DNA of 5,767 bases, taken from Rhodoferax sp. Its GTDB lineage: Bacteria > Pseudomonadota > Gammaproteobacteria > Burkholderiales > Burkholderiaceae_C. Position numbers and translations under genes: made by a program. Numbering within the stretch: the stretch's first letter is position 1; every line of letters begins with the position of its first letter. The DNA is taken from assembly GCA_021731215.1 (NCBI GenBank), contig JAKFXU010000188.1, forward strand, positions 1 through 5,767, written 5' to 3'. The notes under the pieces were generated by a model. It ran no database searches. It was not told the origin of the DNA and worked only from the letters and a program-made list of their open reading frames with translations. Below are positions 1-5,767 of the stretch, piece after piece.

Positions 1-256
1 TCAAAGCTTTGCCCGGACGAAATTTTGGCACCTTGGCAGACTTGATTTTAAGCGCAACGCCAGTGCGGGGGTTGCGGCCGACGCGGGCAGCGCGATTGCC
101 AACCGCAAATGTACCAAACCCTACCAGCGACACCGAGTCGCCTTTTCCCAATGTAACTTTGACGGCATCAATGGTCGACTCCAGTGCCCGCGTCGCCGCT
201 GCCTTGGAGATGTCTGCTTGCTTGGCAATGTGCTCAATCAGTTCGGTTTTATTCAC
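1..256 (-). CDS. hupB: DNA-binding protein HU-beta (3' end cut by window edge)
   Basis: HU is a small histone-like nucleoid protein that binds and bends DNA as a dimer. The 85 residues visible start [13 protein letters not shown] and end RPGKAL. Family members are 90 aa, so about five codons and the stop lie off the left edge. The N-terminal helical dimerisation half spans about residues 1-40. The core GFGTF is at 46-50, and the DNA-embracing beta arm carries GRNPRTG at 60-66, with Pro63 the residue that intercalates into DNA. The start is GTG at 254-256. No in-frame ATG is seen nearby, the family N-terminus fits exactly there, and GAGGGG lies six bases upstream. It has its own promoter (332-360) and is probably monocistronic with respect to the dehydrogenase gene upstream. 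The HU assignment is very secure; the choice of beta over another HU paralogue is by resemblance. Confidence 0.97.
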   Translation of the reverse strand, partial: MNKTELIEHIAKQADISKAAATRALESTIDAVKVTLGKGDSVSLVGFGTFAVGNRAARVGRNPRTGVALKIKSAKVPKFRPGKAL

Positions 257-262
257 AAAGAA

Positions 263-268
263 CCCCTC
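263..268 (-). promoter_or_regulatory. Shine-Dalgarno of hupB
   Basis: The minus strand reads GAGGGG six bases before the GTG at 254-256. It decides the non-ATG start of hupB. Confidence 0.75.
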
Positions 269-331
269 GTATGGAAACTGAGTTAATCGATATGTCTCGT
301 CAAATATCCTGCTGCTGCCGGGCCGCCTGTG

Positions 332-360
332 ACTAAAGCCAAGTGTCTTCACCGTGTCAA
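332..360 (-). promoter_or_regulatory. Sigma70-type promoter of hupB
   Basis: On the minus strand a perfect -35 TTGACA (355-360) is followed by exactly 17 bases and a -10-like TTTAGT (332-337, four of six matches to TATAAT). Transcription would start near 325, giving a leader of about 70 bases before the GTG. A second, poorer -35-like TTGACG (298-303) lies closer to the gene but has no good -10. HU genes are often served by several promoters, so the nearer one may also be used. This is a consensus match only, not experimental. Confidence 0.6.
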
Positions 361-367
361 AATGACA
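355..367. repeat. Inverted repeat TGTCA-N3-TGACA on the hupB -35 box
   Basis: The plus strand reads TGTCA AAA TGACA, with perfect 5-base arms around a 3-base spacer. One arm forms most of the hupB -35 hexamer. It could be a small operator, but it is short enough to be a by-product of a TTGACA promoter element next to a chance match. Confidence 0.4.
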
Positions 368-486
368 TGCCGCATTAAAACAGCGCGGAGGCGAATTCTA
401 GTCGGTTTTGAGGCGTAAGAGCGGTCCATTGCGAGCTGAATTTTGGTATGGACAGGTAACACATCCCATTACAAAACCAGGACTGC

Positions 487-1572
487 TCAAAGCGCGCCAG
501 CAATCGCCAGCCCGACGTCCTGCGTACGCGCCGTGCCGCCCAGATCGGGCGTGCGCGGCGCGCCGCTTCGGGGCTCCAACACTTTTTCAATCGCCGCCAA
601 AATCGCATCATGCGCTGGTCTGTGCCCTAGATAATCGAGCATCATGGCACCACACCAGATCTGACCAATCGGGTTGGCAACACCCTTGCCGGCAATATCC
701 GGAGCGGAGCCGTGTACCGGCTCAAAGAGCGAGGGAAATTTGCGCTCGGGATTGAGATTGGCACTGGGCGCAATGCCAATCGTTCCGGTGCAGGCCGGCC
801 CGAGGTCGCTCAGGATGTCGCCGAAAAGATTGCTCGCCACCACCACATCGAAAAAATCGGGGCGCTGCACAAAATGCGCGCTCAAGATGTCGATGTGGAA
901 TTTATCCACCTTCACGTCCGGATAGGCCTTCGCCATTTCCACCACACGCTCGTCCCAATACGGCATCGTGATGGCAATGCCATTGGACTTGGTGGCGCTG
1001 GTCAAATGCTTCTTGGGCCGCGACTGGGCCAACTCAAACGCAAACTTCAAAACACGATCGACGCCAATGCGCGACATCACGGTTTCCTGCATCACGATTT
1101 CGCGCTCGGTGCCAGGATACATGCGCCCGCCAATACTGGAGTACTCACCCTCGGTGTTTTCGCGCACGATGTACATGTCGATTTCACCCGGTTCGCGCCG
1201 ACTGCCGTCGCGCCGCACCACCGGCGCAATGATGCCGGGCATCAGGCGCGCGGGGCGTAGGTTGACGTACTGGTCGAACTCGCGGCGAAACAGCAGCAGT
1301 GAACCCCACAACGAGACGTGGTCGGCAATTTTTTCCGGCCAACCGACGGCGCCAAAGTAAATGGCGTCATGGCCGCCAATCTGGTCCTTCCAGTTGTCGG
1401 GCAGCATTTGGCTGTGCTTCTCGCAGTAGTCCCAACTGGAAAAATCGAAGTGATCAAACTGCAGATCAATGCCGAATTTGCGCGCTGCCGCGTCCATCAC
1501 CCGGATTCCTTCGGGCATCACTTCCTTGCCGATGCCGTCACCGGCGATGACAGCGATTCTGCTTTTACTCAT
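487..1572 (-). CDS. Tartrate dehydrogenase / D-malate dehydrogenase (decarboxylating)
   Basis: This is a 361-aa member of the isocitrate/isopropylmalate dehydrogenase superfamily, in the tartrate dehydrogenase (TtuC) / D-malate dehydrogenase (DmlA) branch. Such enzymes oxidise D-malate to pyruvate and CO2 or act on tartrate, using NAD+ and a divalent metal, in the cytoplasm. Visible features are the N-terminal GDGIGKEV (11-18), substrate arginines in RREFDQY and NLRP (about 96-106) and VRENTEGEY (136-144, with Arg137 and Tyr144). Further on are the catalytic Lys195 in TKSNG, and metal-binding Asp228 (HIDI), Asp252 and Asp256 (GDILSDLGP). The NAD loop HGSAPDIAGKG (287-297) has Asp292, typical of NAD rather than NADP users. 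The GWPEKIADHVSLWG stretch (77-90) marks this branch rather than LeuB. ATG at 1572 is preferred over the adjacent in-frame TTG at 1575 because AGGAAG sits five bases before the ATG. No LysR regulator is adjacent, unlike many dml/ttu loci. The true substrate cannot be settled from sequence. Confidence 0.9.
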   Translation of the reverse strand: MSKSRIAVIAGDGIGKEVMPEGIRVMDAAARKFGIDLQFDHFDFSSWDYCEKHSQMLPDNWKDQIGGHDAIYFGAVGWPEKIADHVSLWGSLLLFRREFDQYVNLRPARLMPGIIAPVVRRDGSRREPGEIDMYIVRENTEGEYSSIGGRMYPGTEREIVMQETVMSRIGVDRVLKFAFELAQSRPKKHLTSATKSNGIAITMPYWDERVVEMAKAYPDVKVDKFHIDILSAHFVQRPDFFDVVVASNLFGDILSDLGPACTGTIGIAPSANLNPERKFPSLFEPVHGSAPDIAGKGVANPIGQIWCGAMMLDYLGHRPAHDAILAAIEKVLEPRSGAPRTPDLGGTARTQDVGLAIAGAL

Positions 1573-1577
1573 CAATG

Positions 1578-1583
1578 CTTCCT
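1578..1583 (-). promoter_or_regulatory. Shine-Dalgarno of the tartrate/D-malate dehydrogenase gene
   Basis: The minus strand reads AGGAAG, ending five bases before the ATG at 1570-1572 and only two bases before an in-frame TTG at 1573-1575. The spacing favours the ATG. Confidence 0.65.
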
Positions 1584-1593
1584 GTTCAATTGA

Positions 1594-1623
1594 TAGTCAA
1601 AAAATAGGGCCGACACGGTCCAA
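1594..1623 (-). promoter_or_regulatory. Possible weak promoter of the dehydrogenase gene
   Basis: On the minus strand TTGGAC (1618-1623) is followed by 18 bases and GACTAT (1594-1599), five and three matches to the -35 and -10 consensus. A start near 1587 would leave a leader of about 15 bases carrying the Shine-Dalgarno. It overlaps the terminator hairpin of the preceding unit. The -10 is poor, so the real promoter may instead lie inside the transporter gene, or the gene may be read through. Confidence 0.25.
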
Positions 1624-1631
1624 CTGCGGCC
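1599..1631 (-). terminator. Rho-independent terminator after the transporter gene
   Basis: Minus-strand arms GGCCG (1627-1631) and CGGCC (1608-1612) pair perfectly. Allowing one bulged T adds CA/TG, for seven pairs around a nine-base loop. After a CTA spacer come six T residues (1604 down to 1599). The hairpin begins one base after the transporter TAG, the usual place for an intrinsic terminator. It likely ends the uvrC-pgsA-transporter transcript. Three non-T bases between stem and T run could make it leaky. Confidence 0.6.
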
Positions 1632-1632
1632 A

Positions 1633-2514
1633 CTACGCCGCCCTGGGCTGACGAACCACCAGCGCGACGCCGACCGCAGTCAGCACCGTGCCGGCAATCG
1701 TGAGCGCGGTAATCGGCTCGGCAAACAGCACCCAGGCGATCAATGCCGTCACGGGCGGTACCAGATACATCAGGCTGGTAACAGCGGTGGCAGCGCCACG
1801 CTGAATCAGCAGATACAACAATGAACTGCCGCCCAGCGTCAGCGCCAGCACCGACCAGGCCATCGCCCACTGCAACTCGGCATTCCAGTGCATCGCCTCC
1901 ACCTCCAGCAAGGCCAGCGGCAAGGTCACCAGCAATGCAGCGCCGAGCTGAACCACATTGGCGCTGCGCACATCACAGGGTGCCACAAAACGCTTTTGAT
2001 ACAAGGTCCCGATGGTAATGCTGAACAACGCACCCACCGCTAACGAAAGATTCACCCAGTCGGCCTCGCCGCCCTGCCCGAACTTGCGTGAGACCACCAG
2101 CACCAGTCCAAGCAAACCCAAGCCCAGTCCAGCCCATTGCCGGGCGGCGATTTTGCCACCGCTGGCGGACAACCACACCGCCGTCAGCACCGGCTGCAGG
2201 CCCACAATCAGCGCAGAAAGGCCGGACCCCATGCCCGCCTTCACAGCGGCCCAAACACCGCCCAGGTAACCGGCATGCATGAGGACCCCCGTCACACCCA
2301 GATGCACCCATTGCGTGCGGTTGACCGGCCATTTGACCCGCGCCAGCACGATCCAAGGCAGAAAACAGGCGATCGAAAGTGCGTAGCGCACGGCCAGAAA
2401 CTTCAGGGGCGGGGCGTGGGGCATACCATAGCGGGCCACGATAAAACCAGTACTCCAGATCAACACAAACAAGACCGGCATGGCCCGGATCAAGGCGCGA
2501 CCATCGCCGGTCAT
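1633..2514 (-). CDS. EamA-family (DMT superfamily) inner-membrane transporter
   Basis: This 293-aa protein belongs to the drug/metabolite transporter superfamily, whose members mostly export amino acids, metabolites or drugs across the inner membrane. It shows the two tandem five-helix EamA halves. Hydrophobic segments lie at about 9-28, 37-58, 70-92, 97-116, 126-143, 153-172, 186-204, 214-236, 241-264 and 267-288. The family signature is visible as WSTGFIVARYG (20-30) in helix 1 and LVPPVTALIAWVLFAEP (251-267), with the typical E-P before the last helix. The length is normal for the family. The ATG overlaps the pgsA TAA as TAATG and has only a weak GAAG upstream, so translation is probably coupled to pgsA. 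Substrate is unknown. The gene upstream of the dehydrogenase might suggest an organic acid, but the terminator between them weakens that idea. Confidence 0.9.
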   Translation of the reverse strand: MTGDGRALIRAMPVLFVLIWSTGFIVARYGMPHAPPLKFLAVRYALSIACFLPWIVLARVKWPVNRTQWVHLGVTGVLMHAGYLGGVWAAVKAGMGSGLSALIVGLQPVLTAVWLSASGGKIAARQWAGLGLGLLGLVLVVSRKFGQGGEADWVNLSLAVGALFSITIGTLYQKRFVAPCDVRSANVVQLGAALLVTLPLALLEVEAMHWNAELQWAMAWSVLALTLGGSSLLYLLIQRGAATAVTSLMYLVPPVTALIAWVLFAEPITALTIAGTVLTAVGVALVVRQPRAA

Positions 2515-3080
2515 TACTTCACGCGTGCCCGGATTTCAGGCAGCGCCTTTTGCAGGTAGTACACCATCGACCAGACCGTCATCACGGCGGCAATCCAGAT
2601 CAGCCAGACGCCCCACAGACGGGTATTGATGACGCCCAGCAACAGGCCGTCAAACAGCAAGAACGGAATGGCCACCATTTGCAGCACCGTTTTCAGTTTG
2701 CCCACCAGATGGACCGCCACGCTCTTGGTGGCGCCAATCTGGGCCATCCACTCACGCAGCGCAGAAATTGCAATTTCACGGCCTATGATGATGAGCGCCA
2801 CAAAGACGTCGGCACGGCCCAGGTGCACCAGCACCAGTACACTGGCACACACCAGAATCTTGTCCGCTACCGGGTCCAGGAAGGCGCCAAAGGACGAGAC
2901 CTGATTGAGCTTGCGCGCCAGGTAGCCATCGAGCCAGTCGGTGGCCGCAAACACCACAAACATGACAGTCGCCACCAGGTTCTGGCTGGCCGGCCCAATC
3001 GGCAGATAAAACACGCCAACAATCAGGGGGATCGCTGCGATCCGGGTCCAGGTCATGATGGTCGGAATGGTGAAAAACAT
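2514..3080 (-). CDS. pgsA: CDP-diacylglycerol--glycerol-3-phosphate 3-phosphatidyltransferase
   Basis: PgsA transfers a phosphatidyl group from CDP-diacylglycerol to glycerol 3-phosphate in the inner membrane, releasing CMP. This is the committed step to phosphatidylglycerol and cardiolipin. The 188-aa length is normal. The CDP-alcohol phosphatidyltransferase signature D-x2-DG-x2-AR-x8-G-x3-D-x3-D is complete: Asp48, Asp51, Gly52, Ala55, Arg56, Gly65, Asp69 and Asp73. Hydrophobic segments lie at about 8-26, 33-48, 74-87, 91-105, 131-149 and 155-176, consistent with a six-helix fold. The N-terminus MFFTIPTIMTWTRI matches the family start, though no Shine-Dalgarno is visible before the ATG. It follows uvrC by 48 bp, an arrangement also known from enterobacteria (uvrC-pgsA), and its stop overlaps the next gene's start by one base. 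It is very likely co-transcribed with both. Confidence 0.97.
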   Translation of the reverse strand: MFFTIPTIMTWTRIAAIPLIVGVFYLPIGPASQNLVATVMFVVFAATDWLDGYLARKLNQVSSFGAFLDPVADKILVCASVLVLVHLGRADVFVALIIIGREIAISALREWMAQIGATKSVAVHLVGKLKTVLQMVAIPFLLFDGLLLGVINTRLWGVWLIWIAAVMTVWSMVYYLQKALPEIRARVK

Positions 3081-3103
3081 GGCGTGATTGTGGCACGACC
3101 CCA

Positions 3104-3141
3104 GAAAAATAAATCGACCCGCCCTTGATCAGTGCAAGGCG
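3104..3141 (-). terminator. Weak terminator-like hairpin at the uvrC end
   Basis: Minus-strand CGCCTTG (3135-3141) can pair with CAAGGGCG (3120-3127) with one bulged G, enclosing a seven-base loop that contains the uvrC TGA stop. A T-rich tract (ATTTATTTTTC, 3103-3113) follows only after about six other bases, so termination is doubtful. It may be a partial attenuator, an mRNA-stability element or chance. It lies between two genes expected to be co-transcribed. Confidence 0.25.
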
Positions 3142-5111
3142 CGGTAGATCTCCTCGGCCAGTTCGCGCGAGATGCCTTCCACTGCGGCAATATCTTCAAC
3201 CCCCGCCAAGGTCACGCCGCGCACCCCGCCAAAGCGCTGTAGCAACTTGGCGCGGCGCTTGGGCCCAATACCCGGAATTTCGGCCAGTTTGCCGCCATCG
3301 ACGCGCAGCTTGGCCCTTTTGGCGCGCATGCCGGTGATGGCAAAACGATGCGCCTCGTCGCGAATCTGGGCCACCAGCATCAGGGCCGCCGAGTCTTTGC
3401 CCAGATAGACTTTGTCACGGCCATCGGCAAACACCAATTCTTCCAGCCCGACCTTGCGCCCCTCCCCCTTCTCGACGCCCACGATCAGCGACAGGTCCAG
3501 GCCCAGGTGCTCAAACACTTCACGCGCCATGCTCACCTGGCCCTTGCCCCCGTCCACCAGCACCAGGTCCGGCAAGCGACCGGTGCCGGCTGGCGTTTGC
3601 CCGGTCTTTTGTGCTTGTTGCAGGGTCTCGGCCAGTTTGCCGTAGCGCCGCAGCAGCACCTGGCGCATGGCCGCGTAATCATCACCCGGCGTGATGCCCT
3701 CGATACCGTAACGGCGGTACTCGGTGTTTTGCATTTTGTGGTGATGAAACACCACGCAGGAGGCCTGGGTCGCCTCGCCGGCGGTGTGCGAGATGTCGAA
3801 ACATTCGACCCGAAGGTCGTCCAGATGGTCGAGCGCCAGATCCAGCGCATCGGCCAGCGCGCGCGTGCGGGCCTGCTGCGAACCCTCTTCTGCCAGCAAG
3901 CGAGCCAGTTGCAGGCCGGCGTTGGTTTGCGCCATTTCCAGCCAGAGGCGGCGCTGTTCGCGCGGCTGGTGCACGGCACGCACCTTGACGCCGGACTGGA
4001 TCGAGAGCATCTGCAGCAGGCTTTTATTCACCGGCTCACTGACCACCAACGAGGGAGGGATCGGCACATTCAAGTAATGTTGCGCGACAAAGGCCTCCAG
4101 CACCAGCGCCTCGACCGAGCACGGCGTGACAACCGTCTGGTCATCGTCGCTGTAGAGCGCCGCCGCATCTTCCACGTGCACCGGAAAATAGGGCCGGTCG
4201 CCGAGGTGGCGCCCGCCCCGCACCATGGCCAGATTGACACAGGCCCGACCGCCCTGCACTTTCACCGCCAGGATATCGACATCGCGGTCCGACACGTTGT
4301 CAACCGATTGCTGGTGCAGCACATTGGACAGCGCCGCCAACTGGTTGCGCAGTTCGGCCGCCTGTTCGAACTCCAGCGCTTGAGCGTGCGCCATCATGCG
4401 CGCCTCCAGCACGTCCATCACCTGGCGCGCGTCGCCGCGCAAAAACCGCTCGGCGTTGGCCACATCCTGCGCATAGTCCGACGTGCCAATGTGCCCGACG
4501 CAAGGCGCGGAACAGCGCTTGATCTGGTACAGCAGACAGGGGCGCGTGCGGTTGTTGAACACCGGATCTTCACAGGTCCGCAGCCGAAACACCTTTTGCA
4601 TCAACAAAATGGCTTCCTTCACCGCCACGGCACTGGGATAGGGTCCGAAATAGTGATGCCTCTTTTCCACGGCCCCCCGGTAATACGACACGCGGGGAAA
4701 GTTAGAACCCGGATTGGAGGACAACTTGGCGCCCGTGATCTTCAGGTAGGGGTAGCTTTTGTCGTCCCGGAACAGGATGTTGTACCTGGGGTTGAGCGTC
4801 TTGATGAGGTTGTTTTCCAGCAGCAACGCCTCGGCCTCGGAACGCACCACGGTCGTTTCCATGCGGGCAATCTTGCTGACCATGTGCCCGATGCGGGTGC
4901 CGCCATGATTTTTCTGGAAATAGCTCGACACCCGTTTCTTGAGGTTGATGGCCTTGCCGACATAGAGCACGACACCCTCGGCGTCGAAATAGCGGTAGAC
5001 GCCGGGCAGCGCGGGCAGGCTTGCCACGTCGTTCAACAACTGCTCCGGGTGGATGGACGTTGCAGGCGGGGCAGCCGGCTCAGGCGGGGTGGAATCAGGC
5101 AAAACGGGCAT
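3129..5111 (-). CDS. uvrC: Excinuclease ABC subunit C (UvrC)
   Basis: UvrC makes both incisions around a UvrB-bound DNA lesion in nucleotide excision repair. The 660 residues show every domain. A GIY-YIG nuclease domain for the 3' cut has GVY (37-39), YVGKA (50-54), Arg60 and Glu99 in LLLENNLIK. Cys180, 192, 200 and 204 have the spacing of the four cysteines that hold a Fe-S cluster in E. coli UvrC. The UvrB-binding UVR helix pair is at about 229-264. The RNase H-like nuclease domain for the 5' cut has Asp439 (DISH), Asp520 (DGGKGQ) and His588. Paired HhH motifs lie at about 608-660. It is longer than E. coli UvrC (610 aa) because of a proline-rich N-terminus (about 1-22) and an extra linker at about 492-514. 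The ATG at 5111 has no Shine-Dalgarno. A TTG at 5034-5036 (residue 26) has GGAG six bases upstream and would give 635 aa, so the start is uncertain. It heads the uvrC-pgsA-transporter unit. Confidence 0.97.
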   Translation of the reverse strand: MPVLPDSTPPEPAAPPATSIHPEQLLNDVASLPALPGVYRYFDAEGVVLYVGKAINLKKRVSSYFQKNHGGTRIGHMVSKIARMETTVVRSEAEALLLENNLIKTLNPRYNILFRDDKSYPYLKITGAKLSSNPGSNFPRVSYYRGAVEKRHHYFGPYPSAVAVKEAILLMQKVFRLRTCEDPVFNNRTRPCLLYQIKRCSAPCVGHIGTSDYAQDVANAERFLRGDARQVMDVLEARMMAHAQALEFEQAAELRNQLAALSNVLHQQSVDNVSDRDVDILAVKVQGGRACVNLAMVRGGRHLGDRPYFPVHVEDAAALYSDDDQTVVTPCSVEALVLEAFVAQHYLNVPIPPSLVVSEPVNKSLLQMLSIQSGVKVRAVHQPREQRRLWLEMAQTNAGLQLARLLAEEGSQQARTRALADALDLALDHLDDLRVECFDISHTAGEATQASCVVFHHHKMQNTEYRRYGIEGITPGDDYAAMRQVLLRRYGKLAETLQQAQKTGQTPAGTGRLPDLVLVDGGKGQVSMAREVFEHLGLDLSLIVGVEKGEGRKVGLEELVFADGRDKVYLGKDSAALMLVAQIRDEAHRFAITGMRAKRAKLRVDGGKLAEIPGIGPKRRAKLLQRFGGVRGVTLAGVEDIAAVEGISRELAEEIYRALH

Positions 5112-5138
5112 AGACGCGTATTGTGGACAATCTCAGAC
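5112..5138. promoter_or_regulatory. Divergent uvrC/earP start region with a DnaA-box-like site
   Basis: Only 27 bp separate the called starts of uvrC (minus) and earP (plus). The stretch holds TTGTGGACAA (5121-5130), with arms TTGT/ACAA. Its minus strand reads TTGTCCACA, one mismatch from the DnaA box TTATCCACA. A -10-like TATTGT (5119-5124, plus strand) could serve earP with a very short leader, but its -35 is poor. No SOS (CTGT-N8-ACAG) box is seen. The promoters of both genes must lie partly in the neighbouring coding sequence. Function here is inferred from position, not from a convincing motif. Confidence 0.35.
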
Positions 5139-5767
5139 GTGAAAACCGCAAACCTTTGGGACATCTTCTGCCGGGTCATCGACAACTACGGTGACATCGG
5201 TGTCTGCTGGCGCCTGAGCGCAGACCTGGCGGCGCGCGGTGAACGGGTGCGTTTGTGGGTGGACGATGCCAACGCCCTGCGCTGGATGGCCCCTGCGGGC
5301 GCCCCGGGCGTCGAGGTCAGGCACTGGAGCCAGCCGATCCCAACCCATGACTTGCCGATTGGCGATATTTTGGTGGAAGCCTTCGGTTGCGAAATTGCGC
5401 CTGAATTCATCGCCGCTTATGCGCAAAAGACGAGGGCTAGCGGCCAAAAGACCCTATGGATCAACCTGGAATACCTGAGCGCGGAAAGCTTTGCAGAACG
5501 CAGCCACGGCCTGCCGTCGCCTGTCATGACGGGGCCGGGTGCAGGCCTGACCAAGCATTTTTTCTACCCTGGCTTCACCATGGCGACCGGCGGACTGCTG
5601 AGGGAAACCGATCTGGCCGCACGCCAGGCCGGCTTTGATCGCAGCGCCTGGCTGGCGCAGCAGGGCATTGCCTGGCAGGGCGAGCGTCTGCTGTCCCTAT
5701 TTTGCTACGAGCCACCGGCTCTGGGCGCCTTGCTGGACCGACTCGCGGCCGACTCACAGGCCACCCG
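5139..5767 (+). CDS. earP: EF-P arginine rhamnosyltransferase EarP (3' part beyond window)
   Basis: EarP attaches L-rhamnose from TDP-beta-L-rhamnose to an arginine (Arg32) of elongation factor P, activating EF-P to relieve ribosome stalling at polyproline stretches. The reading frame runs open to the right edge with 209 complete codons. The family is about 370-390 aa, so roughly half is seen. The N-terminus WDIFCRVIDNYGDIGVCWRL (7-26) is the family hallmark, with Asp15 and Asp19 at the positions of the essential aspartates (Asp13/Asp17 in Pseudomonas putida). The rest matches the N-terminal Rossmann half of this GT-B enzyme: RLWVDDANALRWMAP (38-52), LVEAFGCEIAP (78-88), LWINLEYLSAESF (106-118), and later KHFFYPGFT and LLSLFCYE. 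The start is GTG at 5139 with at best a weak upstream GGAC. An in-frame TTG at 5121 is the only other close option. efp is usually next to earP and may lie off the right edge. Confidence 0.95.
   Translation, partial: MKTANLWDIFCRVIDNYGDIGVCWRLSADLAARGERVRLWVDDANALRWMAPAGAPGVEVRHWSQPIPTHDLPIGDILVEAFGCEIAPEFIAAYAQKTRASGQKTLWINLEYLSAESFAERSHGLPSPVMTGPGAGLTKHFFYPGFTMATGGLLRETDLAARQAGFDRSAWLAQQGIAWQGERLLSLFCYEPPALGALLDRLAADSQAT

Noticed and set aside
9..281. Plus-strand 90-codon open frame at the left edge
   Set aside because: Antisense to hupB. The length equal to HU is a coincidence, since the true HU frame is on the minus strand with a GTG start.
387..415. Repeated GAGGCG at 387-392 and 410-415
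   Set aside because: A six-base direct repeat with only two copies is expected by chance.
441..476. Imperfect hairpin downstream of the dehydrogenase stop (9 of 11 pairs)
   Set aside because: AT-rich with two adjacent mismatches, a long loop and no T run after it on the minus strand, so not called a terminator. I see no clear terminator for the dehydrogenase gene in 257-486.
712..1260. Plus-strand 182-codon open frame (and smaller ones at 408-755 and 968-1360)
   Set aside because: They lie antisense to the dehydrogenase gene. They are rich in His/Arg/Ala from reversed GC-rich codons, have no domain likeness, and the minus-strand protein is intact.
2137..2559. Plus-strand 140-codon open frame
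   Set aside because: Antisense shadow of the transporter and the pgsA end. No family resemblance.
2550..3128. Plus-strand 192-codon open frame
   Set aside because: Antisense shadow of pgsA. The composition is very rich in His, Gln and Asn with no hydrophobic core, and the minus strand carries the complete PgsA signature.
2517..3128. tRNA genes next to pgsA, as in enterobacteria
   Set aside because: No cloverleaf or GGTTCGAATCC-like T arm was found on either strand around pgsA or elsewhere in the window.
5112..5138. LexA/SOS box ahead of uvrC
   Set aside because: No CTGT-N8-ACAG pattern. The TTGT/ACAA palindrome has a two-base spacer and does not fit.

Overview
The window is ordinary housekeeping DNA from a Gram-negative betaproteobacterium. 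Burkholderiales, and most likely Comamonadaceae (Rhodoferax/Polaromonas-like), is my best guess from the HU protein wording, the GC-rich codon use, the uvrC-pgsA pair and the presence of EarP. The lineage is an inference from remembered family sequences, not from a search. I see no mobile element, CRISPR array, tRNA or rRNA, and no clearly new system.

Layout from right to left along the minus strand: uvrC (excision-repair endonuclease, 3129-5111), pgsA (phosphatidylglycerophosphate synthase, 2514-3080), an EamA/DMT-type ten-helix transporter (1633-2514), a tartrate/D-malate dehydrogenase of the isocitrate/isopropylmalate dehydrogenase superfamily (487-1572), and the HU-beta nucleoid protein gene (1-256, cut by the left edge about five codons before its expected stop). 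On the plus strand, earP (EF-P arginine rhamnosyltransferase) starts at 5139 and is cut by the right edge about halfway through.

uvrC, pgsA and the transporter look like one transcription unit: 48 bp separate uvrC from pgsA, and the pgsA stop overlaps the transporter start by one base (TAATG). A hairpin followed by six T residues right after the transporter stop probably ends this unit. The dehydrogenase then has its own Shine-Dalgarno and perhaps its own weak promoter. hupB has a separate, good sigma70-type promoter (TTGACA-N17-TTTAGT), a clear Shine-Dalgarno and a GTG start. uvrC and earP are divergent with only 27 bp between their called starts, so their promoters must lie at least partly inside each other's 5' coding sequence, unless uvrC starts further in.

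The genes cover unrelated jobs: DNA repair, anionic phospholipid synthesis, small-molecule transport, hydroxy-acid catabolism, nucleoid structure and translation-factor modification. The pairing of the transporter and dehydrogenase with uvrC-pgsA is the only part that looks lineage-specific. The most useful second-look items are the crowded uvrC/earP start region, the translational coupling of the transporter to pgsA, the terminator/promoter overlap ahead of the dehydrogenase, and an inverted repeat on the hupB -35 box.
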